The notes beneath the pieces are model-generated. The model was given only the letters and a program-made list of their open reading frames with translations, made no database searches and was not told where the DNA came from. A program made the position numbers and the translations under genes. Positions 7,698 to 20,700 of a stretch of 64,000 bases of DNA are shown in pieces. Source of the DNA: Acholeplasmataceae bacterium (GTDB lineage Bacteria; Bacillota_I; Bacilli_A; Acholeplasmatales; Acholeplasmataceae); NCBI GenBank assembly GCA_030603805.1, contig JAUVXD010000002.1:62001-126000 (forward strand), given 5' to 3'. Position 1 is the stretch's first letter. Each line of letters opens with the position of its first letter.

Positions 7698-8746
7698 AGA
7701 TAAAATACCTCCTCTTTATTAGGAAATAATACATCTTGAAAAATCTTGAACACAAATACATAGAGCGTGTGTGTATAGGTTACATCTTGATAAGTCACAC
7801 CGTATATGACTTGATATGCTCCTGTTTGCGATGAATTTATATTGGATGATAGGACATCACAAGGCATAGTGATGCCATCAATATTCACCGAACATCCCTT
7901 ATTTTCAAACTTACCACCAATAGGTAGTGTTGTCACAGTAGGTACAATAGAGAAGATGACTACTTTTTGTTTTTCGATTACATGAACATACCGCACAATC
8001 ACCATTTCTTGGTCACCATAAATCACGCGATAACTAATTGCGTAGGATCCAAGAGCCTGAGTATTTACCTGATTATCTACAATCACTTCAAACGCTCCAG
8101 CATAAATGACATTAATATGTGCGTCCGTATGAATACTGCCTATGCTAATCGTATCAATACCTGGGTTTAACGATATAACCGGTGGGATTAAAGGCACTTC
8201 AGGTGCTTGAATGACTGTATAAGCAATCGGATTTGCGTTCGAGTCTGATAGCTTAAGTACCATATTAAAATTATCGAAAGTTAAATCATCTAAAGTACTC
8301 GTGATTTTAAAAAGTTGATAAGGATTGATGATGTTCTGCAAGGCTACAAGTTTAATTGTAGCCAGTGCAGTATATCCTTCACTATATTGATATCCCTCAT
8401 CAAAACTTAAATCTTTAGAAACTAAATAGGATGCAATATCATCATTGACCTCATTAACCCATATTTGTGAATTTGAGTAAAAGATATACCCTTCATTCAT
8501 GAGATAAGGATTAAGATTGGTTTGTGTTGTAAATTGATTAAAATCCTTTTGAATATCCAGTTGAAATCCATATAAGTCGTTGTAATTTCTGACATGGATG
8601 GTTAGTGTCATCACTTCATTATTTTGATAATTCTCTTTGTCAAAAACAAGGTAGACTTCAACAGGTTCTGTCGCTGCATGAACTTTGATTGAAAGCATCC
8701 ATGCAGCGATGACTAGGATGAATAAACAGAATGTTTTCTTCAGCAT
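7694..8746 (-). CDS. Secreted protein with cohesin-like N-terminal domain and Ig-like repeats
   Basis: 350 residues with a cleavable-looking signal peptide (1-24, ending VHAA). Residues ~28-180 resemble a cohesin: VYLVFDKENYQNNEVMTLTI, then NDLYGFQLDI and later a GYTALATIKLVAL strand, which follow the order of strands in the cohesin fold. Two Ig-like repeats follow (~190-265 and 268-340). There is no lipobox, LPXTG or C-terminal transmembrane helix, so retention would need a partner. It starts at ATG 8746 with GAGGAGACG upstream, 9 nt after the stop of the giant gene, and overlaps the lipoprotein gene by 4 nt. Because the giant upstream protein carries dockerin-like modules, a cohesin-dockerin contact between the two is an attractive but untested inference. 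Confidence 0.75.
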   Translation of the reverse strand: MLKKTFCLFILVIAAWMLSIKVHAATEPVEVYLVFDKENYQNNEVMTLTIHVRNYNDLYGFQLDIQKDFNQFTTQTNLNPYLMNEGYIFYSNSQIWVNEVNDDIASYLVSKDLSFDEGYQYSEGYTALATIKLVALQNIINPYQLFKITSTLDDLTFDNFNMVLKLSDSNANPIAYTVIQAPEVPLIPPVISLNPGIDTISIGSIHTDAHINVIYAGAFEVIVDNQVNTQALGSYAISYRVIYGDQEMVIVRYVHVIEKQKVVIFSIVPTVTTLPIGGKFENKGCSVNIDGITMPCDVLSSNINSSQTGAYQVIYGVTYQDVTYTHTLYVFVFKIFQDVLFPNKEEVFYL

Positions 8747-8755
8747 ATCGTCTCC

Positions 8756-11700
8756 TCATCTGTGATTACGTGCGGCAATGACATCATAAATATCAACGAC
8801 ACCATCACGGTTAATGTCAAAGAAACTAATATCTTCATATAAATAGGTCTTGTTATAATGCTTGATGAAGATTAAGATATCTTGATCATTGACTATACCA
8901 TCTTGGTTGAAATCAAAATTGAGTTGATAACGATAAATATTTTGAAGCTGTGCGATTTGACTAAATTCATTAAATAATGTTTGTGTAAAACGTACGGACA
9001 CTTTATCTAGTTGTTGAGTTGTAATCAAATCTATTTCTAAGATTGGATTTTGTAGATTCAGTGGTGTAGCACTAGCAACTGCAATTCTGATATATCCTGC
9101 TTGATTTTTATTGACAATATAATATGCATTTTGTAATTCAGAGGATAATCTGATTTCACCAACACTAACACCTTGCTCAATTTCAATGGTTGTTTCAAAG
9201 CTATATAAATCATACTTAAAGTAATCTAAGGACACTGGGACGGTTAAGCCAGTTTCATGGCTTCTCATTTGACCTGCCTTAATGACACCTTGAGTGCTTT
9301 GATTTTGAGCACTTGTTGTTGAATAATTACCTGAAACATCTCCAATCAGTATTGCTTGAATGCTTTGACTTGAATAGTTTCTATTTAGACCTGGATAACT
9401 TGCTTGTGGATAAACAAACTTCCAAGCCGATGAAGTACCTTCAAATGGGATTGTTCTCATGCCTGCAACATATTGTAAAATCATTGAGGCATCCATACTA
9501 TTAATTGCTCCATCGCTGTTAACATCTGCAGCAATTTTTTGATTGTTTGTCAGTGATGTTAATTGAACAGCGTGTTGAAGAATGAGGGATGCATCATAAG
9601 CTGTAATGGCATCCAATTGATTTTCTTTAAATGCTTTGAGTTCATAGTCATCTGAAACGATACCACTGAAACTGAATGTTCCATCCATAGGTGTCGTTGC
9701 GCTATAGAGCGCAAGCGGACTTCTAAGTTCTACTTTGACGCCTGGTACTACATTGTTATTGAAATAGTAGAAAACTGTACCAGAGAAACTATAAACTGTA
9801 GAGAATGTGATGGTTCCATTTTGTATACCGATGCCATCGTTGATACTGTTGATATTGACTGAATCAATCGTAATTTGTGTGCTTGTTGCTGCGATGGCAG
9901 TTTTTGCTTGGAACTTAAGCATAAGGATATCGCCGCTACCAGAGATTGATGTGTCACTTGCCATGGATATCAATACTTTATTGGTTTGATTTGAATTCAT
10001 TGCCAAATTGAATCTTCCAGTTAAGGCACTCTTTGTTGCACTGACAAATGTAAGAACTGTTGCATCATAACCAATGGTTAAATCCATTGCAACTAAACCT
10101 TGAGCATTTTCTACACGTACTGGAATTTGGAATTCACTACCCTTAGATACTGTACCGTTACTAATCACAATACGAACATCATCGTTATAATATTCGAAAG
10201 CATTATAAAGTGTGTGTGATGAGCCATCAGGATTGACAACCTTGACATTTACACGACCTGGTGAGAATGCTGGTGTTTTAACTTTAATCGTGTTTTCATC
10301 TTCAACGACAACATTTAATCCTTCGAGATGAGAGAAGTAAACTTTTGCTCCTGGTTTAAAGTTAATACCTGAAATGACAACACTACTATTACCTTGATAA
10401 ATCCCTTTATTAGGCGAAATAGTTACAACCGTTGGATTATCTTTTATGTCGACAATATTAGGTGTAGCTGCCGATCCGTGTGCAACTGAACTTCTGCCAT
10501 CAGAAACCTCAATGTAATAAGCAATACCTGGTATTTGTGCATGGCTTGCTGGAATCTTGCCTGTATATCGGTTGTTCGTTCCTAGAATCATTTCAACTTC
10601 TTTATATGTGTCTTCTGAAATATTTCTATAGAACAATTTGGCTGATTTAATACCAATATTGTCAATCGCCGTTGCAAAAATCTGAATTTCTTGTCCTACA
10701 TTTGCTGTAAAGATAGGTGTGTGGAATAATTGTGGAGGGATGATGTCATAAGCAGCAGCAAACGCGATATTACTGAATTTAGATTCAGTTAAGTCTGTCT
10801 TCACGATTGTAAACTTATAGAAGTAAGGTTGTCCTGGTAATACATTGTAATCAATATAACTGTTGGTTTCTGTTGTAATCAGTACAGAATTAATCTTTTC
10901 ATAGGTGCCATTAAGATCTGCACTACGATAAATGTTATAACCTGCTAAGGTATCAAATTCATCTTGCATCCAGGAAAGTTCAATACTACCTTCGCCGCCT
11001 GTTGCTTGAAGATTCATTGCTTCTGCACCGAAAGATCGGATTTCAAACATGAATCGTCCATCGTCATCACCCATCCATAGGAATGGATTATCAGCCGCAA
11101 CTGCATCACGAATTCTAAAATATTGCTTACCATCGCCGGTGAGTGGTGTAATGGTATAAGTGCCTTGCCATGTCTTTTGATCAATCCATTGACCTTGAAC
11201 TTCATAATCCGTAAACGGATAATCTGGACCGAAGAACACCTTAAGTGGAACATTCATATCCATAGATCGATTAAAGCTAATTGTTACCGTAATTGTTTCA
11301 GCACCGACAATTCTCATGTTCGATTCAGAGTCATTACTGATATTAACTTTTGTAATAAATGGATACATCATCGCATTGCCTTCAGTTAAGAATGGCGTGA
11401 CTTTTATGTGTGCATACTGTTGATAATCATTGAAGTCAACAACTTGTTTACCTACAAGATCTGGATCAGAGGTGCCCCAATAGTTGTTACTAAAGACATA
11501 AGTCTGATCACCTTCATTGGTAAAGAATCTTAACCAATTTCTTACATCTAAATCATAAAGGTTATTTAAAATCGCATTGTTATAGAAGGTTGAGTTGTGT
11601 CCCTCTAAGACGTAAGTTTGGAAGTAAGCTTGAATTTCAGATTGAGTCCAATAATGACGTGTGGGTATCTCTGTGTTTTGTCCTTCACTGATTGATTCAG

Positions 11701-14700
11701 TTAAGAAATAATACGTATAATCACTTGCTGGATTACTAAAGAAGTCCGTTACAGCATTATGTTCCATTTGCACACGATAAGACATGTTCGGTTGTAAAGG
11801 ATTTGTAGGTGTTAAAATCAATGTGTCCCAATCAATAGTTTTTTGCGTTGATACAATATGATCGTTTGCATCAAGTAAGTATATGGTTGAGAAGTTAATA
11901 CTTTGGCGAATTGCTTCATTAAATTTAATTCTGATTTGAGTATCTAATGACACATCGGTTTGATTCCAACTGGGCACTGTTGATACTCTTGTAGGTGCTA
12001 TTGAATCACTTTCAGCACCAAAATATACTTCTCTAGGTGTAAAGTTGTTCACTTTTGAGAAATCTGCAAGCTGACCCGAAGCATTGTCTCCCCAAATATT
12101 AAGTTTACCTTCACTTGTTATTGCAATTGCATTGTTGTAACCAACTTTAATTTTTGAAATGCTGTTTAAAGCAATTAAAGATGGATTAGCCTCACCATTA
12201 TTGATAAAGTTTTGACCATTACCCAGTTGACCTAGTTGATTGTTACCAAATGCGTAATGCTTACCTTCAATCGTTTTAAAGACTTGATAGCCATTTCCAA
12301 AATACATTTCTGAAACAACATGACTGTTGGTGATTTGCTGGAAGTAGCGGTAAGGAGCAGTGCTGGTGATATGATACGAATAAACTTCATTATTCTCTGT
12401 TAGCCAGAAAATAGAATCATCGTTGGGTCGTTGAATGAGTTGCTTAATTCTCATGCTTCCAGGAAGGTTAACTACTTTTGGTGTTGAATACGTGTTATTG
12501 TATCCAAACGCATAGAGTGTGCCATTTTCTGTTAAAACATAAGAAGAGTTGTTGTTTGCTAGTATTTGTTTCGCATTTTCAATACCATTAACTTGAATTG
12601 GCATTGAACGATCTTGATTTGTACCATCACCAAGTTGATAACTGCCATTATGACCCCATGACCAAACCGTGCCATCATCTTTAAGTGCTAACGTATGATG
12701 ATATCCTAATGAAACATCGATTATGTTGTTCAAATAGTTAGCTTTTGTAAATGTTTGTGATTCCCAAGATCCATTACCAGCACTATAATAACTACCTATA
12801 CTCCAAACTGTACCATCTTGTTTAATGAATGAAACTCTTCTAACCCATGTTTCTGAATTGTTTGAATGCATGGATTTAACACCCGATATTTCTAGTTTAC
12901 GTGGAGTTGTAACATCATCTTCCCAGATGCCTCTACCAAGTGCACCTTGACCCCATGTCCATACGCTTCCATCACTTTGTAAAGCAAAGACTGCGGTTTT
13001 ATTATTATAATAAAGAGAAGTTACATCTATGATAGTTGGTTGAGCCATAGCTGATTCGGTGATGCTGACAATGATATCTTTATAAACCGTAGAGTGTTCA
13101 GCTTGAGCACGAATAATAATGGTTCCAATATTAACAGGTACAAGTTTTCCGTTACCATCAAAATAAGCGACATTATTGTTACTGCTTCTCCAAATAATAT
13201 TCTTATTGGTTGCAGTTACTGGTAAAACTTCAACATCAATTTGAAGTGGTTGATCTTCAACGGTCATCATAACCATGTATTGATCATAAACAATACTTGT
13301 GACTGGCTCAATGACTTGTACACTCACTGAATCACTATATTGACCCGATAGAGACGTTGCTGTAATTATGGTTGCACCATTCATCTTACCTTTAACAAAA
13401 CCATATTCATCGACGGTTGCTACACTTGGATCGCTTGATGTCCAAATGATGTCTTCGTTGTAATTGGATGGGCTGACAAGAATTCGAATTCGCTCTGTTT
13501 GATCTTTTTGAATGACCATAGAGGATTCTTGAATATCCATAGAGGTTATATAAATTCGATGAATGACTTCAAAATTGATTAACCAAACATACTTAAGATC
13601 TTCCGTATAAACTTTAAGTGTCGCAACACCCATACCGACTGGTGTGACGATGCCTTGAGCATTAACGGTAATAACATTGGTATTCAAACTTTCAAATAAT
13701 AATGGTGTGTTCCAATCCGGATGTAGATTATAGGCGACTTGAACAGGTTCATCGTTGATATCGATGCGATAGTTCGTACGCGTAAAATCAACACCTTTTT
13801 CAGTTGTAAATGTATAGGTATCACCATTATTTGCATAACCGAAATAATTGGTTACTGTCGTATGAGGTATCGATAATGTATAGGTATGACCATAAAGTAA
13901 TGGCGTCATGGATTGGATATAGATCTTATCAAATACATGCATTTTTTGAATCGATACTTGGTTGCCAGATCCATCATAGAGTTTTAAGTTTGCATAATTG
14001 TATTGAACTTGTACTGCTTCACTAAAGTCTATAACAATTTGTCCATCGATCTTGATTTCACCGCCATTTTCTGATGTCACAGATGTAATGTATGGTTGAT
14101 GTGTGGGTTGCGTTGAACCGATCAATATATTGGCAGGTTTAATCACATAGTAAGGCAGTCTTGAGTTGCCTAAATTATTGTTGCTGTTGAACCCCCACAT
14201 ATAGATCTTGCCTTCATTGGTGATGGCATAAGAATTATATCTTGCATTCATAATCTTGCTAATATTTCTTAATCCTGTATCCACATAGTTGTAATAAGAA
14301 TTGGTTCTCGTATTGTTACCGAGTTGGCCATGGTAATTATAGCCCATAGCAAATACTTTACCCGATTCTGTTAAGGCAAGTTTATGACTATCTTCGGTTT
14401 CCGTGTAGTCAATAATTGCTTCTCCAAATAGAGTTGCATCTATCGATGTCACTTCAATACTATTTCCGGCAAGACTTACTTTAAAATATCTGCCTATGCT
14501 GTCTTTAGCAATCACCATGCGTTGATTCGAATGATATGATTCATAAGTTGCTATAGAGACGATATCTTGAAGATCCGGTATTAAGGTCGCGCCAGATTTT
14601 TGATTTGGATTACCTGAATAATAGAGTCTACCACCGTTCGTCAAATAAACTGATGATTCATATAATGCAATCGCTTGTTTAATATTTGCCAATCCTTCGA

Positions 14701-17700
14701 GTTGAACATAACCATTGACACTGGTGAATGGAATACCCGCAAGTTGACCAAAATCATTATTGCCTTCTCCCCATACAGTGCCATCACTTCTAACGAGTAG
14801 AGAATGTGGAACACTATAATCCTGCAAGGATATGTGGGTAATATTGGTAATACCTGCTGCAATCTGTTCTATATTATTGTTTTGAGTGGTTGCTGTTACA
14901 CGATAAACTTCTCCTGTTGCCTTTTGCATGAGTCCACTATGAATCGAGAAGTCCATACGAACGATGTTGTTTAAGTTTGTCATGAGTTTAGGTGTTTGTG
15001 TACCTCTACCCCAATACCAAACATCACCCGTTTGAGTTAATGCATAAGTTCTTACATAGTCACCATATCCTAATGTTTTCACATCAATAAATTTGATACT
15101 ATCGACATCGACATCCGTAACTGTAACGATGATATCTGCATAAAGATTGCTGTATTTGACCATAGCTCTAATCACTGCGATACCTGTGTTAACTGGTGTT
15201 AACAAACCTTCTTTAGTTATGGATGCAATTTCAGGCGATGCAGAAATAAACTCAACTTCTTTATTGGTTGCTGTTTCAGGTAAAATAATTACTTGAAGTT
15301 GTTTAGAATCTGAGTTCTTATAAATCACCATTTCTGGATCATTGAAATAAACGTGAGTTACAGGTTCGATGACTGTAACTAAAATGGTATCGCTGTAAAG
15401 TCCTGATCTTGAAGTTGCAGTAACTGTAACTACGCCATTCTTAAGTCCTCTGACAAATCCAAACTCGTCGATGGTTGCCACGGTTGGATCACTTGAAGTC
15501 CAGAGAATGTCTTCGTTATAATTACTTGGTGTAACCATAAGATTAATGCGTTGAGATACACCTTTACTAATAGTCATGGATTCTTCTGTGATATTGAGAT
15601 CTGTGATGGATATGCGTTCTATGACTGTCACCATCAGCTGCCATAAATATCTACCATCTGCAGAAGATACTTGAATTTCTGTGTTTCCAATCGAAATAGG
15701 TGTTATGATGCCAAACTCATCAACTGTCGCTACACTTTCATTACTAGATACAAAGATTAAATCTTGATTCCACTTCGCATTGACACTATAATCCAGTTGT
15801 AAGGGTTCATCATGGATATCCATACGATATTGTGTACGGTTAAAAATCACACCTTGTTCCGTTGTGAAATTCAATGTGCTTTGATTATTGGTATTCATAA
15901 AGTAATCCATAACAGATTGGGCAGGTAAAATAAGTGTGTAATTTTCTCCAAATCTGAGTGGAGTTACTGGGGTAATGTAAAGTTTATCTAGTTTTAATTG
16001 TTTAACAATAGACACCTGTCGATTGTTTTGATCTAGAAGTTGAATGCTTGCATAATTTTGATACGCACGCACGCCTTCATTAAAATCAATCATGATGGTT
16101 GCATCTACAGGTATATGAAGTTGATTATGAACTGGATATTGACTTTCAATATAAGGTTTTTCTTCATCTACAGATAATCCAATCATGGATTTAAACGGTG
16201 TTAATCGATGTTCTGAAGATAAATCACCAATTTGCTGGCTGCTATTTCTACCCCAAATATAGATGTCACCATTTTCAGTAATGACGAGTGCATTTTGACC
16301 AAATGCGAAAACCTTAGAAACATGATCTATATCAACTTTTTGATAGGTACTTTGATAGCTTGTGTGACCAAGACCGAGTTGACCATAATCATTACTTCCA
16401 CGTGCATATAGTTTACCCTCTTTGGTTAAAGCAAGTTGGAAATAACCACTTTGCTCAGCATAATCTTTGAGTTCACTTTGATTGAGTACTGTAAACATCG
16501 TTGGTGATGGGGTTGAACTATTCATATCAACACGATAGAAACGTCCTAAACTATCTTGAGCAACAAAATTAAAATGTCCATCCCAATCCAATCCGCCACG
16601 CTTGATTTCAACAATGTTTGAGAGTCCCTGAATTTGAGTAAGTTGTTTCTTATTGGCTGAACCGCCCAGATAATATACTTTACCGTCTTGACCAAGCATG
16701 ACACTACTATGTCCAAGTGCTAATGCACTCTTCATGCCTAAAACGCCTTCTAGCTGAATGAAATTATTGGTGTAAGTGAACAATCCTTCTCCGAGTTGCC
16801 CGTGATAATTATAACCACGACCCCAAACGGTGCCATCATCTTTAACAATTAAATCAATTGGATAATTATAGGAGTTTGTTGAAACGGTTGTAATATTATC
16901 AATACCTGTATTGAGTAAGTAGATATTATTAGATGCTCCATTCATGCTAACTTCATAAACTTTGCCGTCGTGAGTTAAGAACCATCCGCGATGTGTGCTC
17001 ATACTGATATGCTTCACATTAGAAATATTAGGTATTCTTTGAGGTAAAAATGCATTCCCATTTCCCCAATACCAAACATGGCCTTCGTCTGTAAGTGCAT
17101 ATATTCTAACTTCACTTGAATATCCCATAGCTTGAATGTCAACAAATTTTGTTGTATGTGAAATTTCATCTGTAATGGTTACGATGATTTCAACAAATAA
17201 ATGCGTATGTTCTGCAGTACCACGAATAATTGCGGTACCTTTAGAAACTGCATGGAGATATCCTTGTGTGTCAACATACGCGATATTAGGAGACGCTGTT
17301 TCCCAAATAACATTCTTATTGGTTGCACCTTCAGGTCCTATAATAACTGGAACTTGAATGGGATCATCATTTAAATTAAATACGATAAATTCTTCAAGTA
17401 CGGATATATGTGTGACAGGTTCGATAACTGTGACGTTGAGTGAATGACTAACCATGCCTGTGACTGTAGCTGCTGTGATTGTGACTGTGCCATCTTTATG
17501 ACCCGTTACAAAACCGAACTCATCTACAGATGCAACAGATGAATCACTTGAACTCCAAACAATATCCTCATTATAATCTATTGGTGTAATGGTAGGAATA
17601 AGGCGTCTCGTTGTTTGTGTGTTAATAAAGATTTGTTCATCAGCAAAACTAATATCAGTGACTGGAATACGATGAACTACTTCTACATAAACCTTCCACT

Positions 17701-20700
17701 TATAAGAACCAGATGGATTTTGAATCGTAATTTCAGTAAGTCCTAAACCTTGTGGTGTGACAACACCTTGCTGATTGACAGTTGCAACACCTTCGTTAGA
17801 ACTTGTAAATACTATATCTTCATTCCATTTTTCGTTGACAACATACGTAATTTCAACAGGTTCATCATGAATATCAATCTTGAAGTTTGTACGATCAAGT
17901 ATGATGCCGGATTCAGTCTCAAATCCGACTTCAAACCATTCGTTTGGCAGATTGACATGGTCAACTATTGTATATGCCGGTACATCTAAACGATACTTTT
18001 CGCCATACTTAAGTGCTGTAACTGGTTTAACAATCAACTCGTTAATCTTAAGTTGTGTTTCAATTGAGACTTGTTGATTTAAACTGTTGTAAAGTCTAAT
18101 GTTTGCAATATTATTCGATTTGATCTTTTCATTAAATCTGATGACAATCGATTGATTGATGCTTACATTTTGAGATTGGTGCGTCGGATTGATGGAAAGA
18201 ATTTGTGGGTTCAATGTATCTCGCTTATATCCAATCATCAATTTTTGAGGTGTAGGTTCATCTTTAAATGTTAAATTGCCAACTTGTGAAAAATACCCAT
18301 TCATACCCCAAATGTAGAGGTCACCTGTAGTTGTGATTGCATAAGAATTATTGCGATGAACAAAGATCTTAACCACATTTTCTAAATTGACTTTTCCGTA
18401 GGCAGAAACATAATTCGAACTTGTTGTTCCAAGGCCTAATTGTCCATAATAATTATTTCCTTTGGCATAGACATGTCCTAAGTGGTTCAGAACAAGGGTA
18501 TGTGAATTATTTTGTTCCATGGAAACGACAGTGCCTTCAACATTTTGGAAACTTTCTAATTCGGATGATGCTGTACCATCGGCATTGTATAAATTGACTG
18601 TATAGTATTTATTCATGTTATCTTTAACAATCAATTGAATACCTGAATCATAATCATTGGAGTATCGTTTGATTTCAACGATGTGTCCTAGATTAGATAT
18701 TTCTCCAATCATATTTTGTCCACTATAGAGAACTCGACCATCTTCAGTCAAGAATGCATTAAATCCATACAGTGATACAACTTGTTTGATGTTAATTAAG
18801 CCTGGAAGTTGTGTAAACTGATTAATTTGATTGCCTGTTAGTCCGTAGAGTTCACCATTATAATTACTGCCTCTTCCCCAAACTGTTCCATCTTCTTTGA
18901 GAATAATAAAGTAATCATAACCATAGTCTGTCATAGAGAATTGTTTGATATTGGTGATGCCTGTGTTATACGTACTAATCTGATCATTATTGTATACATA
19001 ACTTCTATAAAGATCACCTGATGCGGTTAGGAAATATGCATAATGATATGAACTTTCCATTTGAACGACGTTGCTTATATTCAGTTTTGTAGCATATTTT
19101 TCAGCAGCATGTCCCCAATGCCAAACATTGCCTTGATCATCAAGTGCATAAGTTCTTAAAGCATCGCCATAGTGAGTTGTTTTGACATCCACAAACTTTA
19201 TAGCAGCAAGATCAAGTTCAGTAATTACAAGATACATGTCATGGAAAAGTGTGGTATGTTCTGCTCTTGCACGAATAATAACTTCGCCTGCTTGATGTAG
19301 GGTAACTAAACCATTTGAATCCACTGATGCAATATTTGGATTTGCAGATTCCCAGATCAATGTCTTATTGGTTGCTGTTTCTGGTAAAACTATTGCCTGA
19401 ACTTGAATAGTTCCTTGTGAAAGTTCTACAACTTCATGCAGCTTCATCTGTTTAACTTCTGTTACAGGTTCCACAACTGTGACTTGAATAGAATCAGAAT
19501 AAGTTCCTAATAGGGATGTTGCAGTTATGGTGACTGTACCATTCTTTAATCCCTTAACAAAGCCGAATTCGTCGACTGAAGCAATCGCTGCATCTGAAGA
19601 CGACCATAAAACATCTTCATTATAATTGATAGGTAACACTTGGATTATAACCCTTTGTGTTGAGCCTGCATTCATGATTACATCTTGACTTGTGATATCA
19701 AGTGAAGTGATATGAATTCTTTCAATAACTTCAACCGCAATGATCCACTCATATGTTGATTGAGTATTCCTAATGGTGATGGTTGTTGTACCAATCGCTT
19801 TAGGTGTCATGATACCAAATGCATCCACTTCAACCACATCTAGATTATTACTAGTAAAGACAAGAGGATCAGTCCATTTTGGATTGACATCATAGGTGAT
19901 TGCTGTCGTTCCTTCGTTGATATCTAACTTATATTGAGTTCTATTTAACGTGATGCCTTCTTCTGTTTTAAAATTAATCATTTGGTAACTATTCACATTG
20001 TTAAAATAGTCAACAACCGCTTGGTGAGCAATAATTAAGCTATAAGATTTGCCATAAACGAGTGGTGTGACAGGATCAATGATGAGCTGATTAAGGACGA
20101 CACGTCTTTGAATGGAGACAGGGTTATTGTTTTCGTCAATAAGACGGACACTCATAATGGATGTATGTGCTTTAATAGCCTCATCAAAGGAAATGATCAG
20201 ATCCTGATTGATATCGAACGACTGAGTTAGATTATGTGTAGTAATTTGTGGTCCTTGGACATCTTTTGTAAACCCAATAAGGGGTTGTGTGGGTCTTAAG
20301 CGATTGATGGTTGTTAAATCACCAACTTGATAATTCGCATTATATCCCCAAACATATATTCTACCGTCATTGGTTAATGCAAATGTATTATAATAGGTTG
20401 CATAAATCTTTTGGATATTGGATAAATTGACGGTTTGGAAATTTCCATAGGTCGAACTTGTATGCCCTAAACCTAGTTGTCCATACCCATTCCATCCCAT
20501 GGTGTAAACTTTACCAGATTCACCTAAAGCAACATAATGATTACCCGTAAAACGATATTGAATGATGGGCTCATTAATGCCTTGGAAATTCTGCTTATAA
20601 ACATGGGGGAATGAATCGCTAAAATCAATATGATATTGGTTATGATAGATGTCGGTAGCAATCACTCGAGTGTATCCGAAATCCCATGTTTCACTTCGAT

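Noticed and set aside
8756-8758. UGA read as tryptophan (mycoplasma code 4)
   Set aside because: The giant gene ends in TGA just before the SD and start of the next gene; several ATGA overlaps also use TGA as stop, and Trp is coded by TGG throughout.
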